A DNA stretch of 38,254 nucleotides from Treponema sp. (GTDB taxonomy: Bacteria > Spirochaetota > Spirochaetia > Treponematales > Breznakiellaceae), in assembly GCA_031288005.1 (NCBI GenBank), contig JAITSE010000024.1, positions 1-38,254 on the forward strand, given 5' to 3'. The notes below the pieces were generated by a model. That model was given only the letters and a program-made list of their open reading frames with translations, was not told where the DNA came from and did not search any database. The position numbers and the translations under genes were made by a program. The stretch's first letter is position 1. Each line of letters starts with the position of its first letter. Positions 17,278 to 26,933 of the stretch are shown piece after piece.

Positions 17278-18623
17278 CTAAAATTATTTTAGGTCTATTG
17301 GGTCTTGGAATAGTGGTATTCATCCACGAATTGGGACATTTCCTTGCCGCCCGACTGGTGGGTATCGATGTGGAAGTCTTCTCTCTAGGGTGGGGGAATC
17401 CCATCTTCAAAAAGAAGGTGGGTAATGTGGAATACCGTCTCGGCATATTCCCCATAGGGGGCTATTGCAAAATGAAAGGGGAAAACGAATTCCAGGAAAC
17501 CCATGAAAAACAAAAACAGGAAATTCCCCCGGTAAAGGGAACCTACTACGGGACAGGACCGCTGCGACGTATAATTGTATCCTTTGCCGGCCCCCTTTTT
17601 AACTTTATCTTCGCTGTCCTTGTGCTGGCAGTCATCTGGAGCGTCGGTTTTGAAATACACACTCTGGATAACCGCATAGTCCTGGCATCGGATATAAATC
17701 CGGGGGAACGTTATCCTGCTGGCGAAGCGGGGCTTATAACCGGAGACCGGATTGTAAAAATTGGGAATACCGCTATAAATAGCTACCGGGATATACAAGA
17801 AACCATAACAACAAACCCTGAGAAAAATCTTGCGATAACAGTGGAACGGGACGGCGCCGTCCTGGAATTCAAGGTACGGCCCCAGCTTGATAGAAATACC
17901 GGGGCGGGAAAAATCGGGGTTTACTACTGGGCCGACCCGGTGGTAGAGGCGGTTAGCCCCGAAAGCCCTGCCGCTATTGCGGGTATAGAGGTGGGGGATA
18001 GGATACTAAAGGCAAATGGCCAGGATATTCCCTACACGGTAGCCCTGCTCGGCATATTACGGGATCAGCCGTCGGTATTATCTGTGGAATACGAACGTAA
18101 CGGCGGAATAAAAAAGGCGGATATTGTCCTCTCCTATACCGGCAAAGAAGCGGATATAGGTATAGCATATCAAACCCTCCGGTACCATACCCCTTCCTTT
18201 TCATTTTTTGGCGCCCTGGCTCAAGGCGCCAAAGAGGCATGGAAGACCTTCGCCGTTTCCCTCAAAAGTCTTGCCTTGCTTTTCAGGGGTATAGACCTGA
18301 CACAAGCTGTTTCAGGACCCATCCGTATTACTTACATGGTAGGTGATGTGGCTGCCGAAGGCTTCGGACAGAGCATGGGGACAGGTCTAAGTTCCACCGC
18401 CAACTTCCTGGCTCTTATTTCTATTGCCCTCTGCATCATGAACCTCCTCCCACTGCCGGTTCTTGACGGCGGCATGATCCTGCTTTTTATTATCGAGGCT
18501 GTTAAGGGCCGCTCCTTGCGTCCCAAAACCATCTACGCATTCCAGGCCGTCGGGGTAGTCCTAATCTTTGGCCTGATGATCTTCGCTGTCTTCGGGGACA
18601 TACTGTTCCTGGTCCGGCGCTAA
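17262..18623 (+). CDS. rseP: Site-2 zinc metalloprotease RseP/RasP family
   Basis: A 453-aa intramembrane protease of the M50 family. The zinc site HELGH is at residues 22-26 in the first membrane segment, and the third ligand lies in LPVLDGGMIL near residue 400. Two PDZ-like domains lie between: GLITGDRIVKIGN and AGIEVGDRILKANG. Family members cut membrane-bound anti-sigma factors or signal-peptide remnants; the substrate here is unknown and no anti-sigma gene is nearby. The ATG follows GGAGG and lies inside the end of dxr. Confidence 0.95.
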   Translation: MLMLIAKIILGLLGLGIVVFIHELGHFLAARLVGIDVEVFSLGWGNPIFKKKVGNVEYRLGIFPIGGYCKMKGENEFQETHEKQKQEIPPVKGTYYGTGPLRRIIVSFAGPLFNFIFAVLVLAVIWSVGFEIHTLDNRIVLASDINPGERYPAGEAGLITGDRIVKIGNTAINSYRDIQETITTNPEKNLAITVERDGAVLEFKVRPQLDRNTGAGKIGVYYWADPVVEAVSPESPAAIAGIEVGDRILKANGQDIPYTVALLGILRDQPSVLSVEYERNGGIKKADIVLSYTGKEADIGIAYQTLRYHTPSFSFFGALAQGAKEAWKTFAVSLKSLALLFRGIDLTQAVSGPIRITYMVGDVAAEGFGQSMGTGLSSTANFLALISIALCIMNLLPLPVLDGGMILLFIIEAVKGRSLRPKTIYAFQAVGVVLIFGLMIFAVFGDILFLVRR

Positions 18624-18666
18624 AAGAGGCGGCCATGAGACGAAACCTGTCGCTCTGGGTAATACA

Positions 18667-20655
18667 ATGAAAGGACGCTCACCCGTGTTCGCGACGGGGT
18701 TTCTCGTCGGCCTTCTTTTGGCTGTGCAGGCGGGGATGCCGGCCCCATCCCGGCATATCTATCCTTCCACTGCGGGAAAGCATACCGGGGCGGTAAACGC
18801 TGTGGCCTATGACGGGGAAGGCCGGGTCTTTAGCGCAGGGGCCGACGGCTTTTTGGGAATCTGGAACATCCGGGATGGAAGAGCGGAAGACCGGTTCCAA
18901 CTGAGCCAATACCCTCTTACCTCTATAGCCCTGCGTCCAGGGAAAACACAGCTTGCTCTTGTCGAAAGCGACGGCCTAGGGATCTGGCGTATTTCAGCCT
19001 GGGACTACAAAAAAAAACAACGTCTTTTTACCCTCAGCTTCAGGGATCCGCTTTTATACATCACTTACTCCGCGGGGGGAAATTTTATCATCCTGGCCAG
19101 GAGTGCCATAGCGGGAGTCGTATTCCTTCATCCGGAAACCGGCGGCCTCCTGCGCTCGCCTGAGAACTTTTCCTCGCCTGTCTCCTTTGCCGCCACAGGT
19201 AAATCCGAGCGGACCATGATAAGCTATTCTCCTGTCGGAACCCTCTCCTATCGGGAAATTGAGTCCGGAGAAGAAATCCGCCGTTTTACGGCGCCTCCAA
19301 ACATCATTACGCCTATTCTCTTCGGGAACAACATCTTCTTTGGCGGCTTTAGCAATGAGGCTCTTGTAATTCTTGATGCGGTTTCAGGAAATGAACTCAT
19401 CAGAGATACGGATGTCCCTAGAGGCCTCCTCTACCCCGCAGGCCGAGAAAGGGCTGAATTCATCTGCTTGACCCTGGAAACCCGCCACCGTATATTACGC
19501 TACGGGATCAGTCACACGAGAAAACTTGAAGCCCTGGGCGGGAGAGATGTCGCTTCAGAGGGAGTAAACGCATCTCCCCTTCCTGTAATTACGAGCGCCG
19601 TCATAACCGGAGACGCCATTGTTATGGGAACTGCCGAAGGAGGCATCTGGTCCCTGAGCGAAGACAAATATGCACAAATTTTCGCTTTTACGGAACAACT
19701 CGCTGTGCTGGAAGCCGGCGCTTCAGAAAAACATCTCGGCATCATCACTACCGGCGGCTTTTGTGGATTTATCCCCCTGGACTTAAGCGATTTTTCCGAA
19801 ACTGAACCCATAAGTCTTAAAAGGTCCGGAGCTTATACCCGCATCGAAGCGGACCCGTCCTCAGACGCGTTTCTTTTTTGGCAGGCTGAAGACAGTCAAA
19901 CGGACCCACCGGTACGGATATACCCGGATGGCAGCCGCTTTGCCCTGGACAAAATTCCCAGGCAATTCTCCATGCGCTCCGCCATTATCCTGGACGGCAT
20001 TGCTCTGTTTCTGGATTCGGCAGGAAACATAACGGCAGCCTCTCTGGACACCGGGGATATACTGTTCTCCTTCTTCGCAGCCGGCGCAATTGACGCCGCT
20101 TTTCTTGACAGACGGAACATCGTTATAGGTCGCAGCGCCGTTATGGGAAACACTCCCTTCCTCAAGGTGGACATCACAAACGGTGAAACCGTGCCTCTTG
20201 CCTACCCCGCCGATATAGGCGCCCGCATCTACCGGGGTGAAAGCGGCATCCTCTACGCCGCGGCAGTAAGCAGAGGACCCGCCGGCGCCAGCACCAACAT
20301 CATCCTCCTTGATCCATCCAACCCGGCAGGTTCAATACAACTCGCTAAATATCAGGGTGAGGATACGGCTTTCAGTATTACAGAAAGCGACGGCGTACCG
20401 GCATCCACTTTGGGCGAAGACGGGGCGGCCATCTACAATGAAGTTGGCGCAATCCATTTTGAACGAAGCGCCGGTCTACCCCGGCGCCTCATCAGCAGCA
20501 GCAAACGATTTATCACCGTGGACGCCGAAGGCAGCATCGTCTGGCATGACAACAAAACCGGGGAATTGCTTGCCATCCTGCGTTTCTATGCCGAAGAATG
20601 GATGTTGGAAAAGAAAGATGGCGTAATAAAAAGAGGCCCCCTCCTCAAGGACTAA
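18667..20655 (+). CDS. Exported WD40-like beta-propeller protein
   Basis: A 662-aa protein. The N-terminus MKGRSPVFATGF followed by a hydrophobic stretch to QAGMPAPS is a probable signal peptide. The first 110 residues hold a clear WD40-like blade (HTGAVNAVAYDGEGRVFSAGADG, LGIWNI), and similar but diverged blades appear to continue along most of the protein (GLGIWRIS, GGIWSL). It is the last gene of the rpsB-rseP run, 43 bases after rseP, and may be a periplasmic scaffold. I recall a protein of unknown function at this place in T. pallidum. No enzyme motif seen. Confidence 0.75.
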   Translation: MKGRSPVFATGFLVGLLLAVQAGMPAPSRHIYPSTAGKHTGAVNAVAYDGEGRVFSAGADGFLGIWNIRDGRAEDRFQLSQYPLTSIALRPGKTQLALVESDGLGIWRISAWDYKKKQRLFTLSFRDPLLYITYSAGGNFIILARSAIAGVVFLHPETGGLLRSPENFSSPVSFAATGKSERTMISYSPVGTLSYREIESGEEIRRFTAPPNIITPILFGNNIFFGGFSNEALVILDAVSGNELIRDTDVPRGLLYPAGRERAEFICLTLETRHRILRYGISHTRKLEALGGRDVASEGVNASPLPVITSAVITGDAIVMGTAEGGIWSLSEDKYAQIFAFTEQLAVLEAGASEKHLGIITTGGFCGFIPLDLSDFSETEPISLKRSGAYTRIEADPSSDAFLFWQAEDSQTDPPVRIYPDGSRFALDKIPRQFSMRSAIILDGIALFLDSAGNITAASLDTGDILFSFFAAGAIDAAFLDRRNIVIGRSAVMGNTPFLKVDITNGETVPLAYPADIGARIYRGESGILYAAAVSRGPAGASTNIILLDPSNPAGSIQLAKYQGEDTAFSITESDGVPASTLGEDGAAIYNEVGAIHFERSAGLPRRLISSSKRFITVDAEGSIVWHDNKTGELLAILRFYAEEWMLEKKDGVIKRGPLLKD

Positions 20656-21120
20656 CCCGCATCACATTATTTTCAGTTCCCTGAGACCGCTAAAACGTGA
20701 GAATCCTGTATGTCACTTGGCAGTTTTGGACCTTTGGAGCCTCCGCTTTTTTCTAAAACTGCACGGACGATTCCCGGCAAGGACCGGTTTTGGCCTCCGT
20801 GGAAGATAGTCTAACCCACAGAGACCGATAAGGTGTGAGACTATGCGCTGAGAGACTAGATGCGCGGGTCTTTTGAAATTTTTTGCTCCTGAAGTGATCA
20901 AAAAACTTTCTCGCAATGGAACCGGCGGACGGCGGCAGGTTGCAAGGGCCACGATTATTCTTAGGTTGGGCGGAGTTAAGTTGTAAGTTACGGGTGCTTG
21001 GATTTCCACTTATTTTGATCTTTGCATTTGCGTAATCAGTGGACTATTTGATGCAACTCCCTGGAGCCTTGTGCTTATACCCGCAAAAAATTACTGGCGA
21101 AAAAATTCAGCAAAACTTTA
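20656..21120. other. Intergenic stretch without recognisable gene
   Basis: About 465 bases between a plus-strand and a minus-strand gene end. I see no credible gene: the open frames are short, lack ribosome sites and resemble nothing known. Repeated short words such as CTGAGACCG / GAGACCG and GTGAGA occur, but no R1, R2 or R3 element. It could be a decayed gene or an unrecognised RNA. Confidence 0.4.
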
Positions 21121-21148
21121 TACGGAAAAAGCCGCCTGGCGGCGGCTT
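21121..21148 (-). terminator. Intrinsic terminator of the lipoprotein gene
   Basis: On the minus strand, arms AAGCCGCC and GGCGGCTT (21129-21148) with a four-base loop are followed at once by TTTTTCC. It lies 13 bases after the stop codon of the gene at 21162-22616. Confidence 0.85.
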
Positions 21149-21161
21149 GAAGCAATAATCT

Positions 21162-22616
21162 CTATTTAGAAGCTGTACCCCAAGGTACTGTAATTGTAAT
21201 AGACCCGCCGGGTATTTTAAGGCCATCCGTAGGATCCGATCTGCTTATAAGTTCGATATAGTCTGTGTACCCGTCCTCATCTGTGTCAGGCTTCAGCGGA
21301 TTAAGCGGGGGATTGCTCATATAGGCTTCAAATGTATCCGGAAGTTCAGCGTGTTCCGCTATATCCGGGTCTTTTCTCCCCATAACTTCTTCCCAATCGG
21401 TTAATCTGTCATCATCGGTGTCACGATCCTGTGGATTTGTACCATTAAGATACTCTTCCCAGTTAGTCAGCTTATCTTTATCCTCGTCACCATCCCTTGC
21501 GGGCTTCGACTTATCATTTACGGCATCGAGACCAAAATACTGATCCTCCCACCAGTCGGGGAACCCGTCTTCATCAACGTCACCCGGGACGATATACCCT
21601 ATTTTTGGATTATCATCCTGGACATAGATGAATACAGGATCGCCGCTTAAAGGAACACTTTTCAACTCCCGCTCTTCCCCGCCATATAAAGTCACCTTGA
21701 TATCGTATTTACCGGGCGCTATGCGCTCTCTTATATAGTCGCCTGGATACAGCGGCAATTGGTCCGCCATTAAATCGGCATAAGAAGAATCATTGCTCTC
21801 CCTTATTTCTAATTTAGCAATGAATAAAACAGCACACTGATTTACTACCCATAAATTAGAATTATCTGAAACCGCAACCGAGGTGTTAGCAAATACCAGA
21901 ATGTTAGTTACGGTCCCCGCCACAATATTTACTTTCTGGCTGTACCGCTCCTCAGTGGCGTCCTGGCCATTCCCGCTCAGGGCTAAGTATATTTCGATAT
22001 AATACTCCCCGGGATCCAACTGACTTGCATAGGATTGTTCGGGGTAAATTATCCCAAGTTCTTTAACTGTAGATGTGGAATTATCCCCCAGAGGCGTAAT
22101 TTTTGCAGAAGTAATAGGTCTTCTTGATAAATTGATAATATTGAGCTTGCCGATAAGCAGCTCTGCATTACTTATCCACAAGAAAGTATACTTACGGTGT
22201 TCTACCGTTCTTGTTATGGATTTAGAAATCACTTGCGGATTATGCTGACCCTCCTTGCTGTCATAACCCCCGGCATACTCTAGCTCAATAGTATACTCTC
22301 CCGGCTCATCAAGGATTATCGCCGCCGCATCCTGCGGCTTAATAATCTCATTATTTATTAAATTACCCGTGGACCTATAATTAACGCTCCTGCCTGACCC
22401 ATCTTTAATCCCAAGGAACTTTAAGTTTAAACCTTCCGCATCAGCGCCTTGAGGGACTTCAGCCATATTAAAAATTAATATCCCCCCCAGTTTTGCGAAT
22501 ATTTCTTCCGCGGGACGCACCTCATTTGGAATATCCATAGTACAGCTTAAAATTAGGAAGCCTGCAAATACGGCAAATCCTATTCCGAATATCTGAAAAA
22601 AAGGCCGGTTTTTCAT
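21162..22616 (-). CDS. Lipoprotein with thrombospondin type 3-like Asp repeats
   Basis: A 484-aa protein. The start is set at 22616 because MKNRPFFQ there opens a signal peptide ending in the lipobox LILSC and follows GAGGTG; an upstream in-frame extension of 36 codons has neither. The central part is beta-rich and unrecognised. The C-terminal 130 residues carry at least three calcium-binding-type repeats with D-x-D-x-D-G patterns: GDVDEDGFPDWWE, DGDEDKDKLTNWEE, DTDDDRLTDWEE and DTDEDGYTDYIE. Such repeats are common in surface and secreted proteins and probably bind calcium. A strong promoter lies 80 bases upstream and a terminator follows, so it is a single-gene unit. Confidence 0.85.
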   Translation of the reverse strand: MKNRPFFQIFGIGFAVFAGFLILSCTMDIPNEVRPAEEIFAKLGGILIFNMAEVPQGADAEGLNLKFLGIKDGSGRSVNYRSTGNLINNEIIKPQDAAAIILDEPGEYTIELEYAGGYDSKEGQHNPQVISKSITRTVEHRKYTFLWISNAELLIGKLNIINLSRRPITSAKITPLGDNSTSTVKELGIIYPEQSYASQLDPGEYYIEIYLALSGNGQDATEERYSQKVNIVAGTVTNILVFANTSVAVSDNSNLWVVNQCAVLFIAKLEIRESNDSSYADLMADQLPLYPGDYIRERIAPGKYDIKVTLYGGEERELKSVPLSGDPVFIYVQDDNPKIGYIVPGDVDEDGFPDWWEDQYFGLDAVNDKSKPARDGDEDKDKLTNWEEYLNGTNPQDRDTDDDRLTDWEEVMGRKDPDIAEHAELPDTFEAYMSNPPLNPLKPDTDEDGYTDYIELISRSDPTDGLKIPGGSITITVPWGTASK

Positions 22617-22695
22617 AACACACCTCATAATTTTGTATCGTTTATTAACTTCGCGGTTTCTCGCTAAATTATCATTTTGAGACATCACTAAACAT

Positions 22696-22724
22696 ATTAT
22701 ACCATGCTTTTCAAATAAAATCAA
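22696..22724 (-). promoter_or_regulatory. Sigma-70-type promoter of the lipoprotein gene
   Basis: On the minus strand, TTGATT (22719-22724), 17 bases, then a perfect TATAAT (22696-22701). It lies about 80 bases before the chosen start at 22616. Confidence 0.75.
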
Positions 22725-22883
22725 TGAATTTTTCTATAATTTCTATCAATACGGTAGAATAAACGCACAAAAAATAAAAATATAACGTTAATAATTCCGC
22801 AATTGCCTGACGGACGGCGCCTCAAGTCCGCTTCGTTTTCCTCGCCTGATCCTGGCGCACCCAATGGGAACGATATGCCGCTT

Positions 22884-24032
22884 CTAACAATCTTCAAAAC
22901 CTATTCCTTCTCCGTCCGGAATAAAACGGCGGGCTTTCCTCCCTATTATTTTTTCCGCCCAGGATGGGGGCAGTCCGGGACGCAGAATCTTTTCGGTTCT
23001 AAGAACTCTTATCATGCCGGCCTCAAAGACTTCTCCTTTGGCTATATCTCTCATAGCATGGATGGAGCGGTTGGTTCTCCGGTAGTTTGCCATTTCCGAA
23101 GGGGCTAAGCGTTTAACGCCGTCCCCCAGGACGGCGTTGACCAGGATATCTCCCCGTTCCTGTGAATAGACCGCGATGACTTCGTCCAGGTCCATAGCTG
23201 CGGCGTTGGTTACGGCCCTGACCATACGGGCAAATAAATCCGGCGTAAGGGCGATGGGGTCGTCCAGGCCGGGATCAGACCGGCTCAGGCAGAAATGTTT
23301 TTCTATAGCAGCCGCTCCCATGGCGGCAGCCAGAGCCGGTACAAGTTCCGGGTCTGTGCTGTGATCGCTTACTCCCATGGCTGTTCCGAATACAGCGCCC
23401 AGGCTTTCCAAAGTTCTGAGGTTGTAATTTTTTTCCGGGGCGGGATAAGCGGTTACGCAGTGGAGAAGGCAGACCTTTTCTGGTGAAAAAAATTCCAAAG
23501 TTTCTTCTATGTCTCCAAGCTTTGCAACACCTGTGGAAAGAAAAACCGGCAGGCCATACCCGGCAACCTGTTTTACAAGGGCGGTATAATTGATCTCCGG
23601 GGAAGCTATTTTAAAAGCCTTGGGCCTTAGCTCCCAAAGTTCCCGGGCGCTGCGGGGGCCGAAGGGAGTACACAAAAAGAGGAGTCCTTTGGATTCGGCG
23701 TAGTCCTTTATATCCGCGTAGAACGAAGGAGGGACTTCCAGGCACTTAAATGTATCGTAGAGCCTGACAAGGCCACCCGGCAGGAGGACATCGCCTGTGT
23801 TGGGGTGGAGTATCTCTTCGGCATAAACCATCTGAAATTTGACGCATCCAGCCCCTGACATGGCCGCGGCGTCCACGAGTTCCCGGGCTTTTACAGGATC
23901 TGTCCCGTGGCTCGTGCCAATCTCCGCGATGATCAGTGGCTGCTCGGCAGTCGTAAAATTACACGGCGTCACAGAATTGCTTGATTTTCCGGCGGAATAA
24001 ACCGTGCCGTCTATAATAAAATCCTTTTCCAT
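22884..24032 (-). CDS. NeuB-family sialic/nonulosonic acid synthase with SAF domain
   Basis: A 382-aa protein. Residues about 30-290 form a NeuB-type barrel: IIAEIGTSHG, CVKFQM, LFLCTPF, FKIASPEI, LSTGVA, LLHCVTAYPAP, GVSDHST and AIEKHFCLSR. The last 80 residues form a SAF (antifreeze-like) domain: RRTNRSIHAMRDIAKGE, then a LRPGLPPS motif. The family condenses phosphoenolpyruvate with an N-acyl-hexosamine to a nonulosonic acid such as N-acetylneuraminic acid. No CMP-transferase or epimerase genes are adjacent, so the sugar cannot be named. T. pallidum, as I recall, has a similar gene annotated spsE. The gene stands alone. Confidence 0.88.
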   Translation of the reverse strand: MEKDFIIDGTVYSAGKSSNSVTPCNFTTAEQPLIIAEIGTSHGTDPVKARELVDAAAMSGAGCVKFQMVYAEEILHPNTGDVLLPGGLVRLYDTFKCLEVPPSFYADIKDYAESKGLLFLCTPFGPRSARELWELRPKAFKIASPEINYTALVKQVAGYGLPVFLSTGVAKLGDIEETLEFFSPEKVCLLHCVTAYPAPEKNYNLRTLESLGAVFGTAMGVSDHSTDPELVPALAAAMGAAAIEKHFCLSRSDPGLDDPIALTPDLFARMVRAVTNAAAMDLDEVIAVYSQERGDILVNAVLGDGVKRLAPSEMANYRRTNRSIHAMRDIAKGEVFEAGMIRVLRTEKILRPGLPPSWAEKIIGRKARRFIPDGEGIGFEDC

Positions 24033-24090
24033 ATCTTTTTCGCTAATCCAGATATAGCGGGCCGTTTTTACGCAGCCTCACAAACTATTC

Positions 24091-24119
24091 TCGACAAATT
24101 TCAACATATAAAGTATACT
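24091..24119 (+). promoter_or_regulatory. Sigma-70-type promoter upstream of small ORF and yebC
   Basis: TCGACA (24091-24096), 17 bases, TATACT (24114-24119): five of six matches in each box with ideal spacing. Transcription would begin near 24126, about ten bases before the small ORF and 260 bases before yebC. Confidence 0.65.
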
Positions 24120-24136
24120 TTAATTTAACATTTTCT

Positions 24137-24361
24137 ATGATGCTTCGATCAAAGAGCTTGCCTACGGAATTATCCGCCAGCTTAAAGATAGGCGCCCGGC
24201 AAGACGGAAGGATTGACATATCTTTTCTTCTTGTGGTATGTATAGGCATTGTTATTATTTTAATGGAACTGTTCAATAAATCAGCTATTGAACAACTTCC
24301 GCTAAAGGACTTGTTCATCGGATTTGAGGTTTGCGCCAGCCGGGTTACCGAACAAGCCTAA
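24137..24361 (+). CDS. Small single-span membrane protein candidate
   Basis: A 74-aa frame that opens MMLRSKSLPTEL and has one clear hydrophobic segment, ISFLLVVCIGIVIILMELF, at about residues 28-46. It starts about ten bases after the predicted transcription start and lacks a ribosome site, so it would be nearly leaderless; or the region is only the yebC leader. It lies 24 bases before yebC on the same strand. Family not recognised. Confidence 0.4.
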   Translation: MMLRSKSLPTELSASLKIGARQDGRIDISFLLVVCIGIVIILMELFNKSAIEQLPLKDLFIGFEVCASRVTEQA

Positions 24362-24385
24362 TGTGTTTTTAACTAAGGAGTTGTG

Positions 24386-25126
24386 ATGTCCGGACACAGT
24401 AAATGGGCAACTATTAAGCATGCAAAGGGAGCCGCCGACGCCAAACGCGGCCAGATGTTCACCAAACTTATCAAAGAAATTTCTATTGCCGCACGTATGG
24501 GCGGAGGTAATCCTGAAGGTAATCCCCGGCTCAGGACCGCCATACTCAAAGCCAGGGGCGCCAATATGCCCAAAGATAACATCGACCGGGCGATCAAAAA
24601 GGGAACCGGCGAACTGGAAGGGGTAAATTACGAAGAACTGACCTACGAAGCCTATGCTCCAGGGGGGGTAGCCGTGCTTATCGAAGTCCTTACGGATAAC
24701 AAGAACCGGGCCGCCGCGGATGTGCGAAACATCCTTACAAGAGCGGGCGGTTCCCTGGCAACGGCGGGTTCGGTTTCCCGGCTTTTTACCCGCAAGGGCA
24801 TTATCACCCTAGACGGAGAGAAGTACACAGAAGATCAGGTTCTAGAAGTCGCCCTGGAGCGCGGAGCCGAAGACGTATCCCTTTCCGATGGAGTGATCGA
24901 AGTTACCACCTCGCCTGAGGATTTTGAAGCGGTGGTAAACGCATTGGAAGCCAAATCTCTGGAAACTACCAGCGCCGAGATCAGCATGATAGCTGAAGCG
25001 GAAGTTGCCATAGACCAGGAAGGCGCCGCAAAAGCCCTAAGGCTCATCGAAAAATTGGAAGATAACGACGACGTTCAGAACGTATATTCCAATGTGGCAA
25101 TCCCAGAAGGCTTTGAGGCTGAGTAA
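24386..25126 (+). CDS. yebC: YebC/PmpR-family protein
   Basis: A 246-aa member of a widespread family. MSGHSKWATIKHAKGAADA at the N-terminus, NMPKDNIDRAIKKGTGE and EVLTDNKNRAAADVRNI are the conserved blocks. Members act as DNA-binding regulators or, as shown in recent work on some of them, help translation of proline-rich stretches; which applies here is unknown. The ATG follows AAGGAG. It is followed after 16 bases by ruvC, a frequent neighbour in bacteria. Confidence 0.96.
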   Translation: MSGHSKWATIKHAKGAADAKRGQMFTKLIKEISIAARMGGGNPEGNPRLRTAILKARGANMPKDNIDRAIKKGTGELEGVNYEELTYEAYAPGGVAVLIEVLTDNKNRAAADVRNILTRAGGSLATAGSVSRLFTRKGIITLDGEKYTEDQVLEVALERGAEDVSLSDGVIEVTTSPEDFEAVVNALEAKSLETTSAEISMIAEAEVAIDQEGAAKALRLIEKLEDNDDVQNVYSNVAIPEGFEAE

Positions 25127-25142
25127 GCCGGCGGACCCTTCC

Positions 25143-25625
25143 ATGCTTAGGCGGCGGATCATGGGGGTAGATCCGGGGCTGGCTTCTTCCGGGTGGGGGG
25201 TCATTGAATTTAACAAGCAGAGGCTCCGGTACATCGCTCATGGCTGCATTGAAACTACGGCGGACCGCCCCCGGGCGGAACGCCTTTTTTTTATTTACGG
25301 GCAGTTCCTCTCTATTCTAGAAACCTATAGGCCCGGGGAGTCCGCCATAGAAACCCTCTATTTTGGCCGTAATGTAAGCAGCGCCATTGCCGTGGCGGAA
25401 GCCCGGGGAGTCCTATCCTTAGCTTTAGCCCAAAAGGGCCTTACTGTACAAGAATATACGCCCAATGCCATAAAGCAGGCGGTAACCGGCGGCGTCAGAG
25501 CGGACAAACGTTATGTTCAGGAGATGGTCCGCATCCTCCTGGGCCTGGATGCCGTTCCATCGCCGGATCACTCCGCCGACGCCCTGGCCGCGGCCATCTG
25601 CTGCGCCCATGGAGTGCGTTTTTAG
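25143..25625 (+). CDS. ruvC: Holliday junction endonuclease RuvC
   Basis: A 160-aa resolvase that cuts Holliday junctions in recombination. The acidic catalytic residues are present: Asp in IMGVDPGLASSG, Glu in AIETLYFGRN, and the pair in DHSADALAAAI. The start at 25143 (MLRRRIMGVDPG) gives the usual short N-terminus; an upstream in-frame start inside yebC is unlikely. ruvA and ruvB are not in the window. Confidence 0.95.
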   Translation: MLRRRIMGVDPGLASSGWGVIEFNKQRLRYIAHGCIETTADRPRAERLFFIYGQFLSILETYRPGESAIETLYFGRNVSSAIAVAEARGVLSLALAQKGLTVQEYTPNAIKQAVTGGVRADKRYVQEMVRILLGLDAVPSPDHSADALAAAICCAHGVRF

Positions 25626-25649
25626 GAGTAAATGTCTTTGCGGCGCTAC

Positions 25650-26645
25650 TTAAGCCCGCGCTAAAGTAACCGCGGATGTAACCACAATATCGTCTACAGA
25701 GGCGCCCCTGGAAAGATCGCTTATGGGTTTGGCGAAGCCCTGAAGAAAGGGGCCGAAGGCTTCAGCCTTGCCCAGGCGTTGAACCAGCTTGTAAGCTATG
25801 TTGCCCGCCCCCAGATCCGGAAAAACCAATGTGTTGACCCTGCCCCTGATTGGACTGCCGGGAGCTTTTTTATCAGTTACCGCCGGGATTAGGGCGGCAT
25901 CCGCCTGGATTTCTCCATCAATAATAAGATTGGGCGTCTTTGCCTTTACAAGTTCCAGAGCCTGCTTTACCTTGAGTACATTGGGATGATCGCCGCCCGA
26001 TCCTTTGGTTGAGAAAGAGAGAAGTGCGATTACCGGCTCCGCGTTCAAAAATTCACGGCAGGACTGAGCTGCGGATACCGCTATTTCCGCAAGCTGTTCC
26101 GCTGTGGGATCAGGAATCACGGCGCAGTCTGAAAAGATCAGCGCCCCATCAACTCCCCAGGAAGTGCTGGGAGTTTGTATAACGAAGCATGAAGAAGCGG
26201 TTTTTGAACCCGGGGTAGTCCCGATTATCGCAAGCCCCGCCCGGAGAACATCGGCAGTGGCGCTTTCCGCTCCGGCGACCATGGCATCGGCATCTCCCGC
26301 ATGAACCATCATGGCTCCCCAGCGCAGAAAATGAAGTATATCCTTTTTTGCCTGATCTTCGGTCATGCCCTTGTGTTTCCGGAGTTGGAAAAATTCACGG
26401 GCGTATTTTTCAGCCGCCGGTGATTCCGCCGGGTCCGCCAGGATTATATCTGTAAGCTTAACCCCTTCCGCGGCGGCGGCCTTCTGAATATCCGCTTCGG
26501 CTCCTACGAGCGTAACAGAAGCCGCAAGGCCCTCATCGGCGATGATCCGGGCGGCCCTTATGGTTCGTGGTTCGGTTCCCTCAGCCAAGACCAGCCGTTT
26601 TTGCAGGCTTTTCGCTTTATTTCTCATAATCTCAACGAAATTCAT
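25650..26645 (-). CDS. pta: Phosphate acetyltransferase
   Basis: A 331-aa single-domain enzyme interconverting acetyl-CoA and acetyl phosphate, the usual acetate-forming step with acetate kinase. Family segments are [76 protein letters not shown] and [18 protein letters not shown]. The start at 26645 follows AAGGAG and matches the normal length; a longer in-frame start about 47 codons upstream is rejected. No acetate kinase gene is adjacent. It is convergent with ruvC, 24 bases apart. Confidence 0.96.
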   Translation of the reverse strand: MNFVEIMRNKAKSLQKRLVLAEGTEPRTIRAARIIADEGLAASVTLVGAEADIQKAAAAEGVKLTDIILADPAESPAAEKYAREFFQLRKHKGMTEDQAKKDILHFLRWGAMMVHAGDADAMVAGAESATADVLRAGLAIIGTTPGSKTASSCFVIQTPSTSWGVDGALIFSDCAVIPDPTAEQLAEIAVSAAQSCREFLNAEPVIALLSFSTKGSGGDHPNVLKVKQALELVKAKTPNLIIDGEIQADAALIPAVTDKKAPGSPIRGRVNTLVFPDLGAGNIAYKLVQRLGKAEAFGPFLQGFAKPISDLSRGASVDDIVVTSAVTLARA

Positions 26646-26691
26646 GATCTGCTCCTTACTATCAATATGGTAATTTTCTATTTTGGATTGT

Positions 26692-26720
26692 AGCATAGCT
26701 TGTTCCCATGGGCTTTGCAA
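26692..26720 (-). promoter_or_regulatory. Possible pta promoter
   Basis: On the minus strand, TTGCAA (26715-26720), 17 bases, TATGCT (26692-26697). Each box matches four of six positions. It lies about 47 bases before the pta start. Confidence 0.4.
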
Positions 26721-26933
26721 GTCCGCAATCCTTAAGACCGCTTTTGGCTTGCCATTGATTACACTGATCAGCAAATTCCTTGTCAAACTTTAATTTTCAA
26801 ACCCAGTTCGCAATTCGTGAACCATGATCTCCTCGCCGTAAGTCGAAAGCATAGCAGTCCAGCGCCTTATATGTCGCTTAGACTCTGTGAGGCACGGCTT
26901 TTTCAATACCAGCGCTCCACAACGCCTAATGTC

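Noticed and set aside
20656..21120. Transposase remnant or stable RNA gene
   Set aside because: No frame shows transposase motifs and no tRNA, tmRNA or SRP fold could be recognised; it is left as unexplained intergenic DNA.
26646..26786. 47-codon N-terminal extension of pta
   Set aside because: The AAGGAG site lies just before the codon at 26645, and the shorter protein has the normal family length.
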